Source: Pseudolactococcus reticulitermitis (GTDB taxonomy: Bacteria; Bacillota; Bacilli; Lactobacillales; Streptococcaceae). From it: DNA of 64,000 nt. The position numbers were made by a program, and so were the translations under genes. The notes under the pieces are model-generated. The model had not been told where the DNA came from. It ran no database searches and worked only from the letters and a program-made list of their open reading frames with translations. This document shows, piece by piece, positions 35,216 through 43,548 of this stretch (the stretch's first letter is position 1; each line of letters starts with the position of its first letter). The DNA lies in NCBI RefSeq assembly GCF_002260845.1, contig NZ_BEDT01000005.1:1-64000 (forward strand), read 5' to 3'.

Positions 35216-36643
35216 TTGAAACTCATAAAAAATATGGTATACAGTACATCTTACCAGCTCTTAGCACTCATTTTACCATTAGTCACAGCCCCATATGTAT
35301 CGCGTATTTTAGAACCTAAGGGGATAGGGATTTTTTCTGTAACAACGGCTTATGCAACGTATTTTGTCTTGTTAGGGGGATTAGGGATAACACTTTATGG
35401 AAATAGAGAAATCGCTTATGCTTTTTCTGATATCAGGGAAAGAAGTAAGCTATTCTTTGAAATTAATACCTTACGCGCAGTAAGTGTGCTAATTTCATTT
35501 GTTATCTTCATTATAAGCATTTGGTTTCAGCCAAACTATCAAAACTTGTTTTTATTACAAGGAATTCTAATTATAGCTACTGCTCTTGATATCTCCTGGT
35601 TCTTTATGGGAATGGAAAATTTCAAAGTAGTAATAGTCCGAAATACAATTATTAGAATTATAACCGTGATTTTAACATTTATTCTAGTTAAAACAGCAAA
35701 TGATTTATGGATATATATTCTCCTAGTAGTTATTTCTCAATTATTTTCAAATTTAAGTTTATGGCCATTTTTAAGGAAAAATATTATTTATATTTCTCCT
35801 AAAGAATGGGAAGTATTAAAGCATTTAAAGCCAACTTTATGGTTGTTTTTTCCACAGATCGCAACACAAATCTACCTCTCGCTGAACAAAAATATGTTGG
35901 GTGCTTTAGATGGTATGGCTGCAGCTGGTTTTTTTAACCAATCAGATACAATTATAAGAATATCTTTTACCCTTGTATCGAGTTTTGGTGCAGCATTTCT
36001 ACCACGATTATCCTCAATGCATGCCCAAGGAAAGACCGATGATGTACATGATTTGACATTAAAGTCTCTAGATTTGAGTTATGCCATATCATTTTTGATA
36101 ATTGCCGGAATTATGGGAGTATCACATACATTTGCGCCATTTTTCTTCGGGAAACAATATGATCAAGTATCAAGTCTGATGTTCGTTCAAGCGACTATGA
36201 TTATTTTTGTTGCAATAGCGAGTGTTCTTGGCAACCAATATTTGCTTTCTGCCAGACGGACTAAAGAGTTTGCGGTTTCCTCTCTTTGTGGTTTAATTGT
36301 TAACGTAGTATTGAATTTGTTGCTCATTCCAAAAATGGGCGCGATGGGAGCAGTTATTTCAACAGTTTTAACAGAGATATCCACAACATCATATCAAATA
36401 TGGGTACTCAGGGGTACTTTTAAGATGAAAGAAATTTTTCATGGTGTATGGAAATATATGTCTGGAGCTGTGATTGTGTTTGTGTTCATGTTTACAATTA
36501 ATAATAACATGCAAGTTAGTGTACTAAATTATATAATTCAGACGATTATCGCTGTATTGATTTATTCGGTAACATTATATGTGTTACGCGCACCAGTAAA
36601 TACGTTAATTAGTCCTTATATTAGAAAAATAATGAAGAGATAG
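35216..36643 (+). CDS. Wzx-type oligosaccharide flippase
   Basis: A polytopic membrane protein of about 475 residues with roughly 12-14 hydrophobic segments, of the polysaccharide flippase (MOP) family. The N-terminus KNMVYSTSYQLLALILPLVTAPY is typical of Gram-positive Wzx. The start is set at TTG 35216 because GGAGG (35206-35210) sits 5 nt upstream; the ATG at 35201 overlaps that ribosome-binding site. It would flip undecaprenyl-linked oligosaccharide outward. Having both this and the RgpC/D exporter implies two export routes in one locus. Confidence 0.92.
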   Translation: MKLIKNMVYSTSYQLLALILPLVTAPYVSRILEPKGIGIFSVTTAYATYFVLLGGLGITLYGNREIAYAFSDIRERSKLFFEINTLRAVSVLISFVIFIISIWFQPNYQNLFLLQGILIIATALDISWFFMGMENFKVVIVRNTIIRIITVILTFILVKTANDLWIYILLVVISQLFSNLSLWPFLRKNIIYISPKEWEVLKHLKPTLWLFFPQIATQIYLSLNKNMLGALDGMAAAGFFNQSDTIIRISFTLVSSFGAAFLPRLSSMHAQGKTDDVHDLTLKSLDLSYAISFLIIAGIMGVSHTFAPFFFGKQYDQVSSLMFVQATMIIFVAIASVLGNQYLLSARRTKEFAVSSLCGLIVNVVLNLLLIPKMGAMGAVISTVLTEISTTSYQIWVLRGTFKMKEIFHGVWKYMSGAVIVFVFMFTINNNMQVSVLNYIIQTIIAVLIYSVTLYVLRAPVNTLISPYIRKIMKR

Positions 36644-36668
36644 GTTATTTCAAATAGTGAGAGTAATT

Positions 36669-38363
36669 ATGACAAAGAAAATAAATAAAAAATTATTGAT
36701 TTTAATCAGTGCTGTTGCATTAGCATTTCTAGGAATGGAACAACAAGTCAGTGCTGATACTTTACCGACAAATCAAACAAATATTGACTTAAAGGTTACC
36801 AATAACGGGATACCTGTTATTCATACTTCTTATAGTGCAATGAATATCAATCGTGCCTATAAAGAAATAAAAAACGGAAAAATTAGTCAAAAAGCTAGAA
36901 ATTCTGCTGCGTGGATATTGACAACTCAAAACACGAATAGTGAAAGTGATGTTGGTGTTATTACGCTGAGTAATGGGCAAAAGATTGGTCAGGGTATTAC
37001 GCATACAGATGAAGAAATGGCATCAATAATTTCTGGCCTAATGAATGTTGACGATTTATCGTTGATTAGTGAAATAAATCGTTCTAATACAACGATTCCC
37101 TTTTTAAATCCAGAACACGTGATTTATAAGTTTACAAATAACAAGGGAGTAGCTAAAGCAAGTGTAGAACAAGGTTATACACTTATTCTTGATGCTAATA
37201 ATAATTTTGTTAAGCTTACTAAGCTACAAGGGACTTCTGAAAATGTGTTAGTGGATCTCGCCAATACAGATAATAAAATCAAATTTACTGAGGATAGCAA
37301 GTTAAAAAATCTGGCTACAAATTTTGGTCAATATGTTGTAGGCACCAATCAAAAATTTAGTTTTAATCTTTCTATAAGTAAAGATATGTGGCAACAAGCT
37401 GGGAGTGTCAATCTGGTTTTACCGCCACAATCGAATCTTTCTTTTGATTCAATAGAAGTTTTGGAAAATAATGACGCGGTAGCAGTCGTTACGAATCCTG
37501 ATTTGAATGATACGATGGTATTTAATTCTTCTGACCCTGTGATAGCGGCGAATATTGCATTAAATGAAACTCAAAGTGATATATTGCTACGAGTTACAGT
37601 ACATGTGAATCTTGAGGGAAATAATATCAGTACTAATGATCTTATCTATACCTCTATGAAAGCCATGTCTGTCAATAACGATGGAAGTTCAAGTGTAGCC
37701 TCCACTCCTAATTTAGTTGTAGCAGGGGTAAATTTTGCAATGACCCAAAAAAATGCGACGGAGTTTGCTCGAGGCGGAAAATTTATATTAGCTAAATCAA
37801 AAGGTAATGCTTATAAAGTCTATGGGAAAAATAATAAGTGGCATGAGGTTGATAATTTAAATCATGTTCAAACCTCAGAGTCCTTAGTTTTAGAAGGTGG
37901 AGAACGGTATATACTAGGGAGCGAGACCCCCCTAAAAATTCCTTTAGATGTTTTAAGATTTAACTTCAGTGAAAAAAACAGCAGAGAAATCAATAAAAGC
38001 TTAATACAAATTATAGGATTGGCGCAAGGTGATAATTACTTTCTTTATAGAATTGACGAAGGTCAGAATTCATCAGATTCCGATAAAATTTTTAAATTTT
38101 CTATTTTTAGTCGGAGTTACTTCTCACCTAATAATTCTCTGTTGGTTGATAACTCCATAAATAATCCTAAAGAACCTTTAGTTGGCATTGTGGGTCAAAT
38201 TCCTGACTATGTTGCGGGAGCTAATGAGTATAGTAATTTAACATTAGATGGAAGTAAACAAGAACAACAAATTAATCGGAGACATATATTTGTAGCAATC
38301 GGTTTTATGGTGATTTTAATCTTAGTGGCGACAATTTTCATTGTAAGATATAGAGGGTTGTGA
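36669..38363 (+). CDS. Unrecognised membrane-anchored cell-surface protein
   Basis: A protein of about 564 residues with no family I recognise. It has a signal peptide (KKINKKLLILISAVALAFLG, cleavage near VSAD). A large extracellular region of about 500 residues is rich in Asn, Ser, Thr and beta-strand patterns. One C-terminal transmembrane helix (FVAIGFMVILILVATIFIV) ends in a short basic tail RYRGL. There is no LPXTG motif. The start is ATG 36669; a GTG at 36657 is also possible. It lies between the flippase and the DUF2142 gene in the same direction, so a role in assembling or attaching polysaccharide outside the cell is plausible but unproven. Confidence 0.8.
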   Translation: MTKKINKKLLILISAVALAFLGMEQQVSADTLPTNQTNIDLKVTNNGIPVIHTSYSAMNINRAYKEIKNGKISQKARNSAAWILTTQNTNSESDVGVITLSNGQKIGQGITHTDEEMASIISGLMNVDDLSLISEINRSNTTIPFLNPEHVIYKFTNNKGVAKASVEQGYTLILDANNNFVKLTKLQGTSENVLVDLANTDNKIKFTEDSKLKNLATNFGQYVVGTNQKFSFNLSISKDMWQQAGSVNLVLPPQSNLSFDSIEVLENNDAVAVVTNPDLNDTMVFNSSDPVIAANIALNETQSDILLRVTVHVNLEGNNISTNDLIYTSMKAMSVNNDGSSSVASTPNLVVAGVNFAMTQKNATEFARGGKFILAKSKGNAYKVYGKNNKWHEVDNLNHVQTSESLVLEGGERYILGSETPLKIPLDVLRFNFSEKNSREINKSLIQIIGLAQGDNYFLYRIDEGQNSSDSDKIFKFSIFSRSYFSPNNSLLVDNSINNPKEPLVGIVGQIPDYVAGANEYSNLTLDGSKQEQQINRRHIFVAIGFMVILILVATIFIVRYRGL

Positions 38364-38373
38364 GGCGTAAAAA

Positions 38374-39783
38374 ATGAAAAATAGAATAGAAGAAGAAAAA
38401 ATAATCTCCTCTTCCATAAATGGGAAAAAAAGTAAATTGCATAAGGGTTATTTGATTCTTAGTGTTTTACTTGGTATGATTCTTGCAATTGGTATGCCTT
38501 TTTTCAATGAGCCTGACGGTCAATTTCACTATGTCGTGAGTTCTAACATGGTGAATCTATCCAACGATATCTCAGCATATGGTGAAGTTAGTATAGGAAC
38601 TGGAATTGATCAACAGCTTGAAGTCTATCAACAGGGCGGTTACTTTCAAAAGTATTACTTAACAAGAATAGTTGAAATGCCAATGAGCAAACAACCTAGA
38701 CAGGGCTTGACTGAGAATCCAAATATCAAATCTTATAATTTTTTGGGACATCTGATTCCTGCACTAGGCGTGTGGATTGGTCATAAAATTTATCCTTCAA
38801 TGGGTATGATGATAACAACAGCGCGTTTATTTTCTGTATTGATTAACTCGTTATTGATGTTTTTAATCATTAAGTCTGTTAAAAAAGGGAAAATGATCTT
38901 TGTCGCACTCTCTTTAACACCAGTAACGTTGAACTCGTTTGCAAGTTTGTCCTATGATTCTCTTAGCTTTGTATTAGTGGCTTGGTTGATAGCTATTGTG
39001 ATTAACAGTCTAGTTGATCAGCAGATTAAATGGTGGAGGTGGCTAGAACTCGCAGTAGCTTCTGTGGCCATCTACTTTGGCGCTAAAACTAATTTTAAAG
39101 TTTTATTACTTTTTATACCAGTCTTAATCGCCATGTTTGTTTTCCCCAAACTCTATCAGAAACTGTCTCGATTTTTCAGTGATTTGTGGACAAATAAAAA
39201 GGCCTTGGTGCTGTCGTTATTAGTAGGGCTGGGCTTAATATTTGTTATTTTGATTGTTTTATTAGGTTTGAGGCATAATGGCATTTTTTATAGTATATAC
39301 AGATTTATCATTAATTATGTTGTCAATTTGAGAGACTATTTATCAGTGAGCTCCGTATTTTATAATTTGTTAGGTTCGCCATATCCTAACATTAACTATA
39401 CACCTGCTTGGGTAAGTATGATTTGGTATATTGTGCTGTTTGCAGTATTGCTTTCTGAGGATAAGTTTATAAAAAGTAAATTCATTTCATTAACGAGTAT
39501 GGTTATCTTTTTAATGGGAATTGCCGCTGTTTACTATGTGTATATGACATATACACCGACTGGAGCGCCAGTGGGAAATCCGACTATATTAGGTCAAATG
39601 CAAGGTTTACAAGGAAGATATTTTACACCAACATTATTTTTATTATTATTTGTAACTTGTTATGAAAAATTTAAAATCAAAATTAATGGACAAAAAGGTA
39701 TCTTATTATTTGTCATGGGTATAGCAGTAATCACAAATGTTTTACTCTTATTTTCAACACTTTTTGGTGCTTATTATTTATAG
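38374..39783 (+). CDS. DUF2142 family polytopic membrane protein
   Basis: A 469-residue membrane protein with about 10-11 hydrophobic segments. The first loop has FFNEPDGQFHYVVSSNMVNL, the acidic motif typical of DUF2142 and reminiscent of the Asp/Glu motif in GT-C glycosyltransferases. A large outer loop follows. A GT-C function using polyprenyl-linked sugars, or polysaccharide transfer outside the membrane, is inferred. It sits 10 bp after the unknown surface protein gene. Confidence 0.82.
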   Translation: MKNRIEEEKIISSSINGKKSKLHKGYLILSVLLGMILAIGMPFFNEPDGQFHYVVSSNMVNLSNDISAYGEVSIGTGIDQQLEVYQQGGYFQKYYLTRIVEMPMSKQPRQGLTENPNIKSYNFLGHLIPALGVWIGHKIYPSMGMMITTARLFSVLINSLLMFLIIKSVKKGKMIFVALSLTPVTLNSFASLSYDSLSFVLVAWLIAIVINSLVDQQIKWWRWLELAVASVAIYFGAKTNFKVLLLFIPVLIAMFVFPKLYQKLSRFFSDLWTNKKALVLSLLVGLGLIFVILIVLLGLRHNGIFYSIYRFIINYVVNLRDYLSVSSVFYNLLGSPYPNINYTPAWVSMIWYIVLFAVLLSEDKFIKSKFISLTSMVIFLMGIAAVYYVYMTYTPTGAPVGNPTILGQMQGLQGRYFTPTLFLLLFVTCYEKFKIKINGQKGILLFVMGIAVITNVLLLFSTLFGAYYL

Positions 39784-39860
39784 AGCTGAAAACGGTGATA
39801 GTTTATATTAGAACTTTTTAGTCATAACTTATATAGATATTGTTGATATCAGGAGAAAAA

Positions 39861-40991
39861 ATGAAATATAACACAAAAAATTATGATTATCTGATTGTTG
39901 GGGCGGGGCCTTATGGTTCTGTATTTGCCTATGAAGCTGCAAAACGTGGTAAAAAATCTTTGATGATTGAACGTCGGGCTCACATTGGTGGTAATATGTA
40001 TACGCATAAAGAGCATGGTATTAATGTTCATGATTATGGTGCTCATATTTTCCATACGGATAATAAAATGGTATGGGATTATATTAATCAATTTACGGAA
40101 TTTAATAATTATATTAATCAGGTGGTTGCAGATTATAAAGGTGAGCTTTATAATCTTCCCTTTAACATGAATACTTTTTATCAAATGTGGGGAGTCAAAA
40201 CGCCAGCAGAAGCAGCAGCAAAAATTGAAGAGCAAAAGTCCAAAGCAGGGATTTCAGGAAATCCTAAAAATTTGGAAGAACAAGCTATTAGTCTGATTGG
40301 TACTGATATTTATCAGAAACTAATCAAAGGTTACACAGAAAAACAATGGGGGCGCAAAGCTACTGAATTACCGTCATTCATTATCCGCCGGCTTCCAGTA
40401 CGCTACACTTTTGATAATAATTACTTCAATCATCGCTATCAAGGTGTTCCAGTGGATGGCTATACGGCTATCTTTGATAAAATGCTTGACTCAGATCTTA
40501 TCGATGTTCAAACAGGTGTTGATTTTTTCAATGATAAAGAAATCTTTTTAGAGGAATTTCCAAAGGTTGTTTATACTGGCATGATTGATCAGTTCTTTGA
40601 CTATTCTTTTGGAGAACTTGAATACCGTTCTGTACGATTTGAAACAGAAACTGTAGCGTCTGATAATATTCAAGGAAATGCTGTTATCAATTATACTGAT
40701 GCAGAAACGCCTTACACACGTGTAATGGAGTGGCGACATTTTGATAAGAAAGCTGATGAAGGTTATACGATTTTAACAAAAGAGTTTCCGCAAAATTGGG
40801 ATTGCGCCAAAGAAGCTTATTATCCAGTCAATGATGAAAAGAATTCTGGCATTTTCAAAAAATATAACGATGAAACTAAAAAATATCCTAATGTTATTTT
40901 TGGTGGACGTTTAGGTAATTACCAATACTATGATATGGATCAAGTTTTTGGCATCGCTTTAAAAGCAGTTGAGAAAGAATTTAAAGATTGA
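39861..40991 (+). CDS. glf: UDP-galactopyranose mutase
   Basis: Glf converts UDP-galactopyranose to UDP-galactofuranose using reduced FAD. The protein of about 376 residues begins with the FAD-binding YDYLIVGAGPYGSVFAYEA and has IERRAHIGGNMYT, HDYGAHIFHTDN, GYTEKQWGRKATELP and the C-terminal FGGRLGNYQYYDMDQVF. The start is ATG 39861 with AGGAGA upstream; an in-frame TTG at 39840 has no ribosome-binding site. Its presence means the polysaccharide probably contains galactofuranose. It ends the locus and is followed by a terminator. Confidence 0.97.
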   Translation: MKYNTKNYDYLIVGAGPYGSVFAYEAAKRGKKSLMIERRAHIGGNMYTHKEHGINVHDYGAHIFHTDNKMVWDYINQFTEFNNYINQVVADYKGELYNLPFNMNTFYQMWGVKTPAEAAAKIEEQKSKAGISGNPKNLEEQAISLIGTDIYQKLIKGYTEKQWGRKATELPSFIIRRLPVRYTFDNNYFNHRYQGVPVDGYTAIFDKMLDSDLIDVQTGVDFFNDKEIFLEEFPKVVYTGMIDQFFDYSFGELEYRSVRFETETVASDNIQGNAVINYTDAETPYTRVMEWRHFDKKADEGYTILTKEFPQNWDCAKEAYYPVNDEKNSGIFKKYNDETKKYPNVIFGGRLGNYQYYDMDQVFGIALKAVEKEFKD

Positions 40992-41020
40992 GCATCTGGT
41001 AGTGACTAGTATTAAATCAA

Positions 41021-41057
41021 AAAGCTCGTGTGGAAAAGATTGCCACCGAGTTTTTTT
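41021..41057 (+). terminator. Terminator after glf, end of the polysaccharide locus
   Basis: CTCG-GTGG pairs with CCAC-CGAG (41025-41050) and is followed by seven T. Confidence 0.88.
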
Positions 41058-41078
41058 ATATCATCATAAATTTATTAT

Positions 41079-41149
41079 TTGACAAGCAGCTTATGGTATA
41101 ATAAAAGAAATAGGCCTTGTTTACAGCACATGCTTTGTAAGCGATTACG
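41079..41149 (+). promoter_or_regulatory. Promoter and cre-like site for the ChW peptidase gene
   Basis: The extended -10 TGGTATAAT is at 41094-41102. A TTGACA at 41079-41084 is only 12 bp upstream of the hexamer, too close to be its -35. TGTAAGCGATTACG (41136-41149) matches the CcpA cre consensus with one mismatch, downstream of the start site, where binding would block elongation. Confidence 0.6.
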
Positions 41150-41177
41150 CAAAATGATGGTGGTCAGGAGTTGACTG

Positions 41178-43061
41178 ATGAAGCGGAATAAATTAAGTAT
41201 AGTGATAGCTATAGGTGTGCTCATGATAGCATTAGTTGTGAGACCTTTAGTGATACAAGCGAGTGAACCGACGACGGGTGATAGTCAGGTACAGATTGAT
41301 AATTCAAGTGAGCAGTTTTCTGCTCCATCGAGTAGCAGTTCGTCAGACGCCGATCCGACAGATGATGACTTATCTACAGGAACGACAACGTCTGAAACAC
41401 CAGATGTTGTGGCGAGCCTAGAAGTTAGCGTGTCCAAATCTAAAATTACGATTGGTCAAACTGTTCAAGTTGCAACGATTGTCTTACCAAGTACAGCAGA
41501 GCAGAAGTTGCAATATAACTCGTCAAATTCAGCCGTTGCTAGTATTGATAGTCAAGGTAAGGTTACAGGTCTGGCGACTGGTCAAACAGAAATCACAGTG
41601 ACCTCACAGGACGGTCTGAAAACGGCAAAACTAACGATGACTGTCGTTAAAACATCGGTTGTGTATCAGTCGCATATTCAAAATATTGGTTGGCAAAAGA
41701 CTGTAACAGATGGCGCCCTGTCTGGCACACAAGGAAAAGCTTTGCGACTTGAGGGGGTAAAAGTTAAACTGGATAATGCGACTTATGCTGGGCATATTGA
41801 GTATCAAGTCCATATTCAAGGTATTGGTTGGCAATCAAAAGTATCTAATGGGGCTATGGCGGGAACATCGGGTCAAGCTAGACGTTTAGAAGCGATCAAA
41901 CTATTGCTAACAGATGAACTGAGCAGTCATTATGATGTCTACTATCGTGTTCACGTTCAAAATGTCGGTTGGTTATCTTGGGCGAAAAATGGGGCAACAG
42001 CAGGTAGCCAAGGGCTTTCAGCTCGAATGGAAGGGATTGAAATTAAACTTGTCCCTAAAGGGATGGGTGCTTTTGAACAGTCACGTGCTTTTGTTTCAGG
42101 GACGACACTTTCGTACCAGACACACATCCAAGGTATTGGTTGGCAGGCTTCAAAAGGCAATAATCAAATTTCAGGGACGACGGGGCAGGGGAAACGGATT
42201 GAAGCGTTGAAAGTTTCTGCTGCTCGAACAGGACTTAATGGTTCGGTCATTTATCAAACTCATGTTCAAAACATTGGCTGGCAAGCTAAAGCATCTAATG
42301 GCGCTATGGCGGGAACAACGGGTCAAGGTAAGCAGGTCGAAGCTATCAATATCAGCTTAACGGGCGAGTTGGCGAGCTTTTACGATATTTATTATCGCGT
42401 GCATGTCCAAGACAAAGGTTGGCTAGCTTGGACGAAAAATGGTGGGAATGCAGGTTCAAGTGGTGCCGCTAAGCGCCTTGAAGCGTTGCAGATTCAATTA
42501 GTTCCTAAAGGGGCTGCTGGTCCAGCAACAGGAAAAGCGTTCTTGTCAGCGAGTGATTTTAAACCAAAAATCGGCAAACCTTACTATTATTCTCAATTAG
42601 ACCCACGTTGGTCAGGCAATCGCTTTAATTTATCGACTATCGGGCCATCTGGCTGTGTGCCGACAAGTCTTGCCATGATTTTAAAAGGCAGTTATGGCAT
42701 GAATTTGACCCCTGCAGATGTCGCAGCGCGTATGGACTATTACAGTGGCTGGTCATTCGGTGCTTCAGGTAAAGATCTAATTGCAACAGCAAAATCTTAC
42801 GGTCATGCAGTCGAAGTTGTCACGTCACAAGGCGTTGCTGAGCAACGTTTGAGAGAGGGTTATCCGCTTATCTGGTTAGAAAATGTCGGGATTGGTCATG
42901 CAGTCGTTTCTTTTGGCAATAGGGGCGGGAGTACAGAAGTATTTGATCCTTATGGTCGTCAATTTTTCAATGGCTGGTATAGCATTTCCTACCTGTGGAG
43001 CAGACCATCAGCAGATACCATGGATTGGGATGCCGGTAGACCAGTTTTTGTCATTAAATAG
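41178..43061 (+). CDS. Secreted protein with Big2 domain, six ChW repeats and a C39-like peptidase domain
   Basis: The 627-residue protein has a signal peptide or anchor (residues 1-29) and a Ser/Thr/Asp-rich linker. A bacterial Ig-like (Big2) domain covers about 75-158. Six ChW repeats (163-445) follow, in two triplets of the order YQ-H, YQ-H, YRVH. The last part (465-627) is a papain-like C39-family domain with Cys493 in GPSGCVPTSLAM and His574 in GIGHAVVSF. It likely binds the cell wall through the ChW repeats and cleaves a peptide bond there or in a secreted protein. CAGGAG precedes ATG 41178. Transcription may be repressed by CcpA. Confidence 0.88.
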   Translation: MKRNKLSIVIAIGVLMIALVVRPLVIQASEPTTGDSQVQIDNSSEQFSAPSSSSSSDADPTDDDLSTGTTTSETPDVVASLEVSVSKSKITIGQTVQVATIVLPSTAEQKLQYNSSNSAVASIDSQGKVTGLATGQTEITVTSQDGLKTAKLTMTVVKTSVVYQSHIQNIGWQKTVTDGALSGTQGKALRLEGVKVKLDNATYAGHIEYQVHIQGIGWQSKVSNGAMAGTSGQARRLEAIKLLLTDELSSHYDVYYRVHVQNVGWLSWAKNGATAGSQGLSARMEGIEIKLVPKGMGAFEQSRAFVSGTTLSYQTHIQGIGWQASKGNNQISGTTGQGKRIEALKVSAARTGLNGSVIYQTHVQNIGWQAKASNGAMAGTTGQGKQVEAINISLTGELASFYDIYYRVHVQDKGWLAWTKNGGNAGSSGAAKRLEALQIQLVPKGAAGPATGKAFLSASDFKPKIGKPYYYSQLDPRWSGNRFNLSTIGPSGCVPTSLAMILKGSYGMNLTPADVAARMDYYSGWSFGASGKDLIATAKSYGHAVEVVTSQGVAEQRLREGYPLIWLENVGIGHAVVSFGNRGGSTEVFDPYGRQFFNGWYSISYLWSRPSADTMDWDAGRPVFVIK

Positions 43062-43073
43062 TGAGGAATCAAG

Positions 43074-43430
43074 ATGAAGAAAATAGGATTAATTTTAATG
43101 GTTTTGGCAAGTAGCGCATTGGTCGCTTGTGGGGCAAAAAAGGATGATGATGCTCCTGTCAAATCGACATCAAAATCAACGAGTGCAATAAAAAAGCCAA
43201 CTCTCTCAAAATCTTCAGAAACGCCTATGTCTTCTGAAATACTCCCTTCTTCTAACCAGACAGTCAAAACGTCAGATGTCCAAGGCTCTGACGTGACCGA
43301 GGCCAGACTAAGTCTTTATGAAGCGGGCGTTAATTCTTCAAGTATTTCAGACGAGGAACTTTTGAAATATTGGGATGAAGCTAAGAAAGAAAAAATAGAT
43401 TTCGTAAAGTATGTTCAAGATAAAATTTGA
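43074..43430 (+). CDS. Small lipoprotein
   Basis: A 118-residue lipoprotein. The signal sequence ends in the lipobox LVAC (Cys20). Mature residues form a Lys/Ser/Thr-rich low-complexity spacer, then a short C-terminal helix region (SLYEAGVNSSSISDEELLKYWDEA) that looks like a protein-binding domain. No known family was recognised. GAGGAATC lies upstream of ATG 43074 and the gene is 12 bp after the C39-like gene, so they are co-transcribed. A role with the wall enzymes on either side is only suggested by location. Confidence 0.82.
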   Translation: MKKIGLILMVLASSALVACGAKKDDDAPVKSTSKSTSAIKKPTLSKSSETPMSSEILPSSNQTVKTSDVQGSDVTEARLSLYEAGVNSSSISDEELLKYWDEAKKEKIDFVKYVQDKI

Positions 43431-43476
43431 TATTTTTAATAATATACTCGTCGTTTTTGATATTCATCAATAAATC

Positions 43477-43485
43477 TGATATGAT
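43477..43485 (+). promoter_or_regulatory. Candidate extended -10 promoter for the amidase gene
   Basis: TGATATGAT lies 63 bp upstream of ATG 43549. The -35 is poor. Confidence 0.45.
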
Positions 43486-43548
43486 AGATAGTAAAGGGAA
43501 TATAATGATAAATTAGTAGTAAATTAACTAAAGATAAGAGCGGTGAAG

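Noticed and set aside
39849-40235. 128-codon antisense frame over glf
   Set aside because: The composition is low-complexity Ile/Asn/His, there is no start signal, and glf in the other strand is unmistakable.
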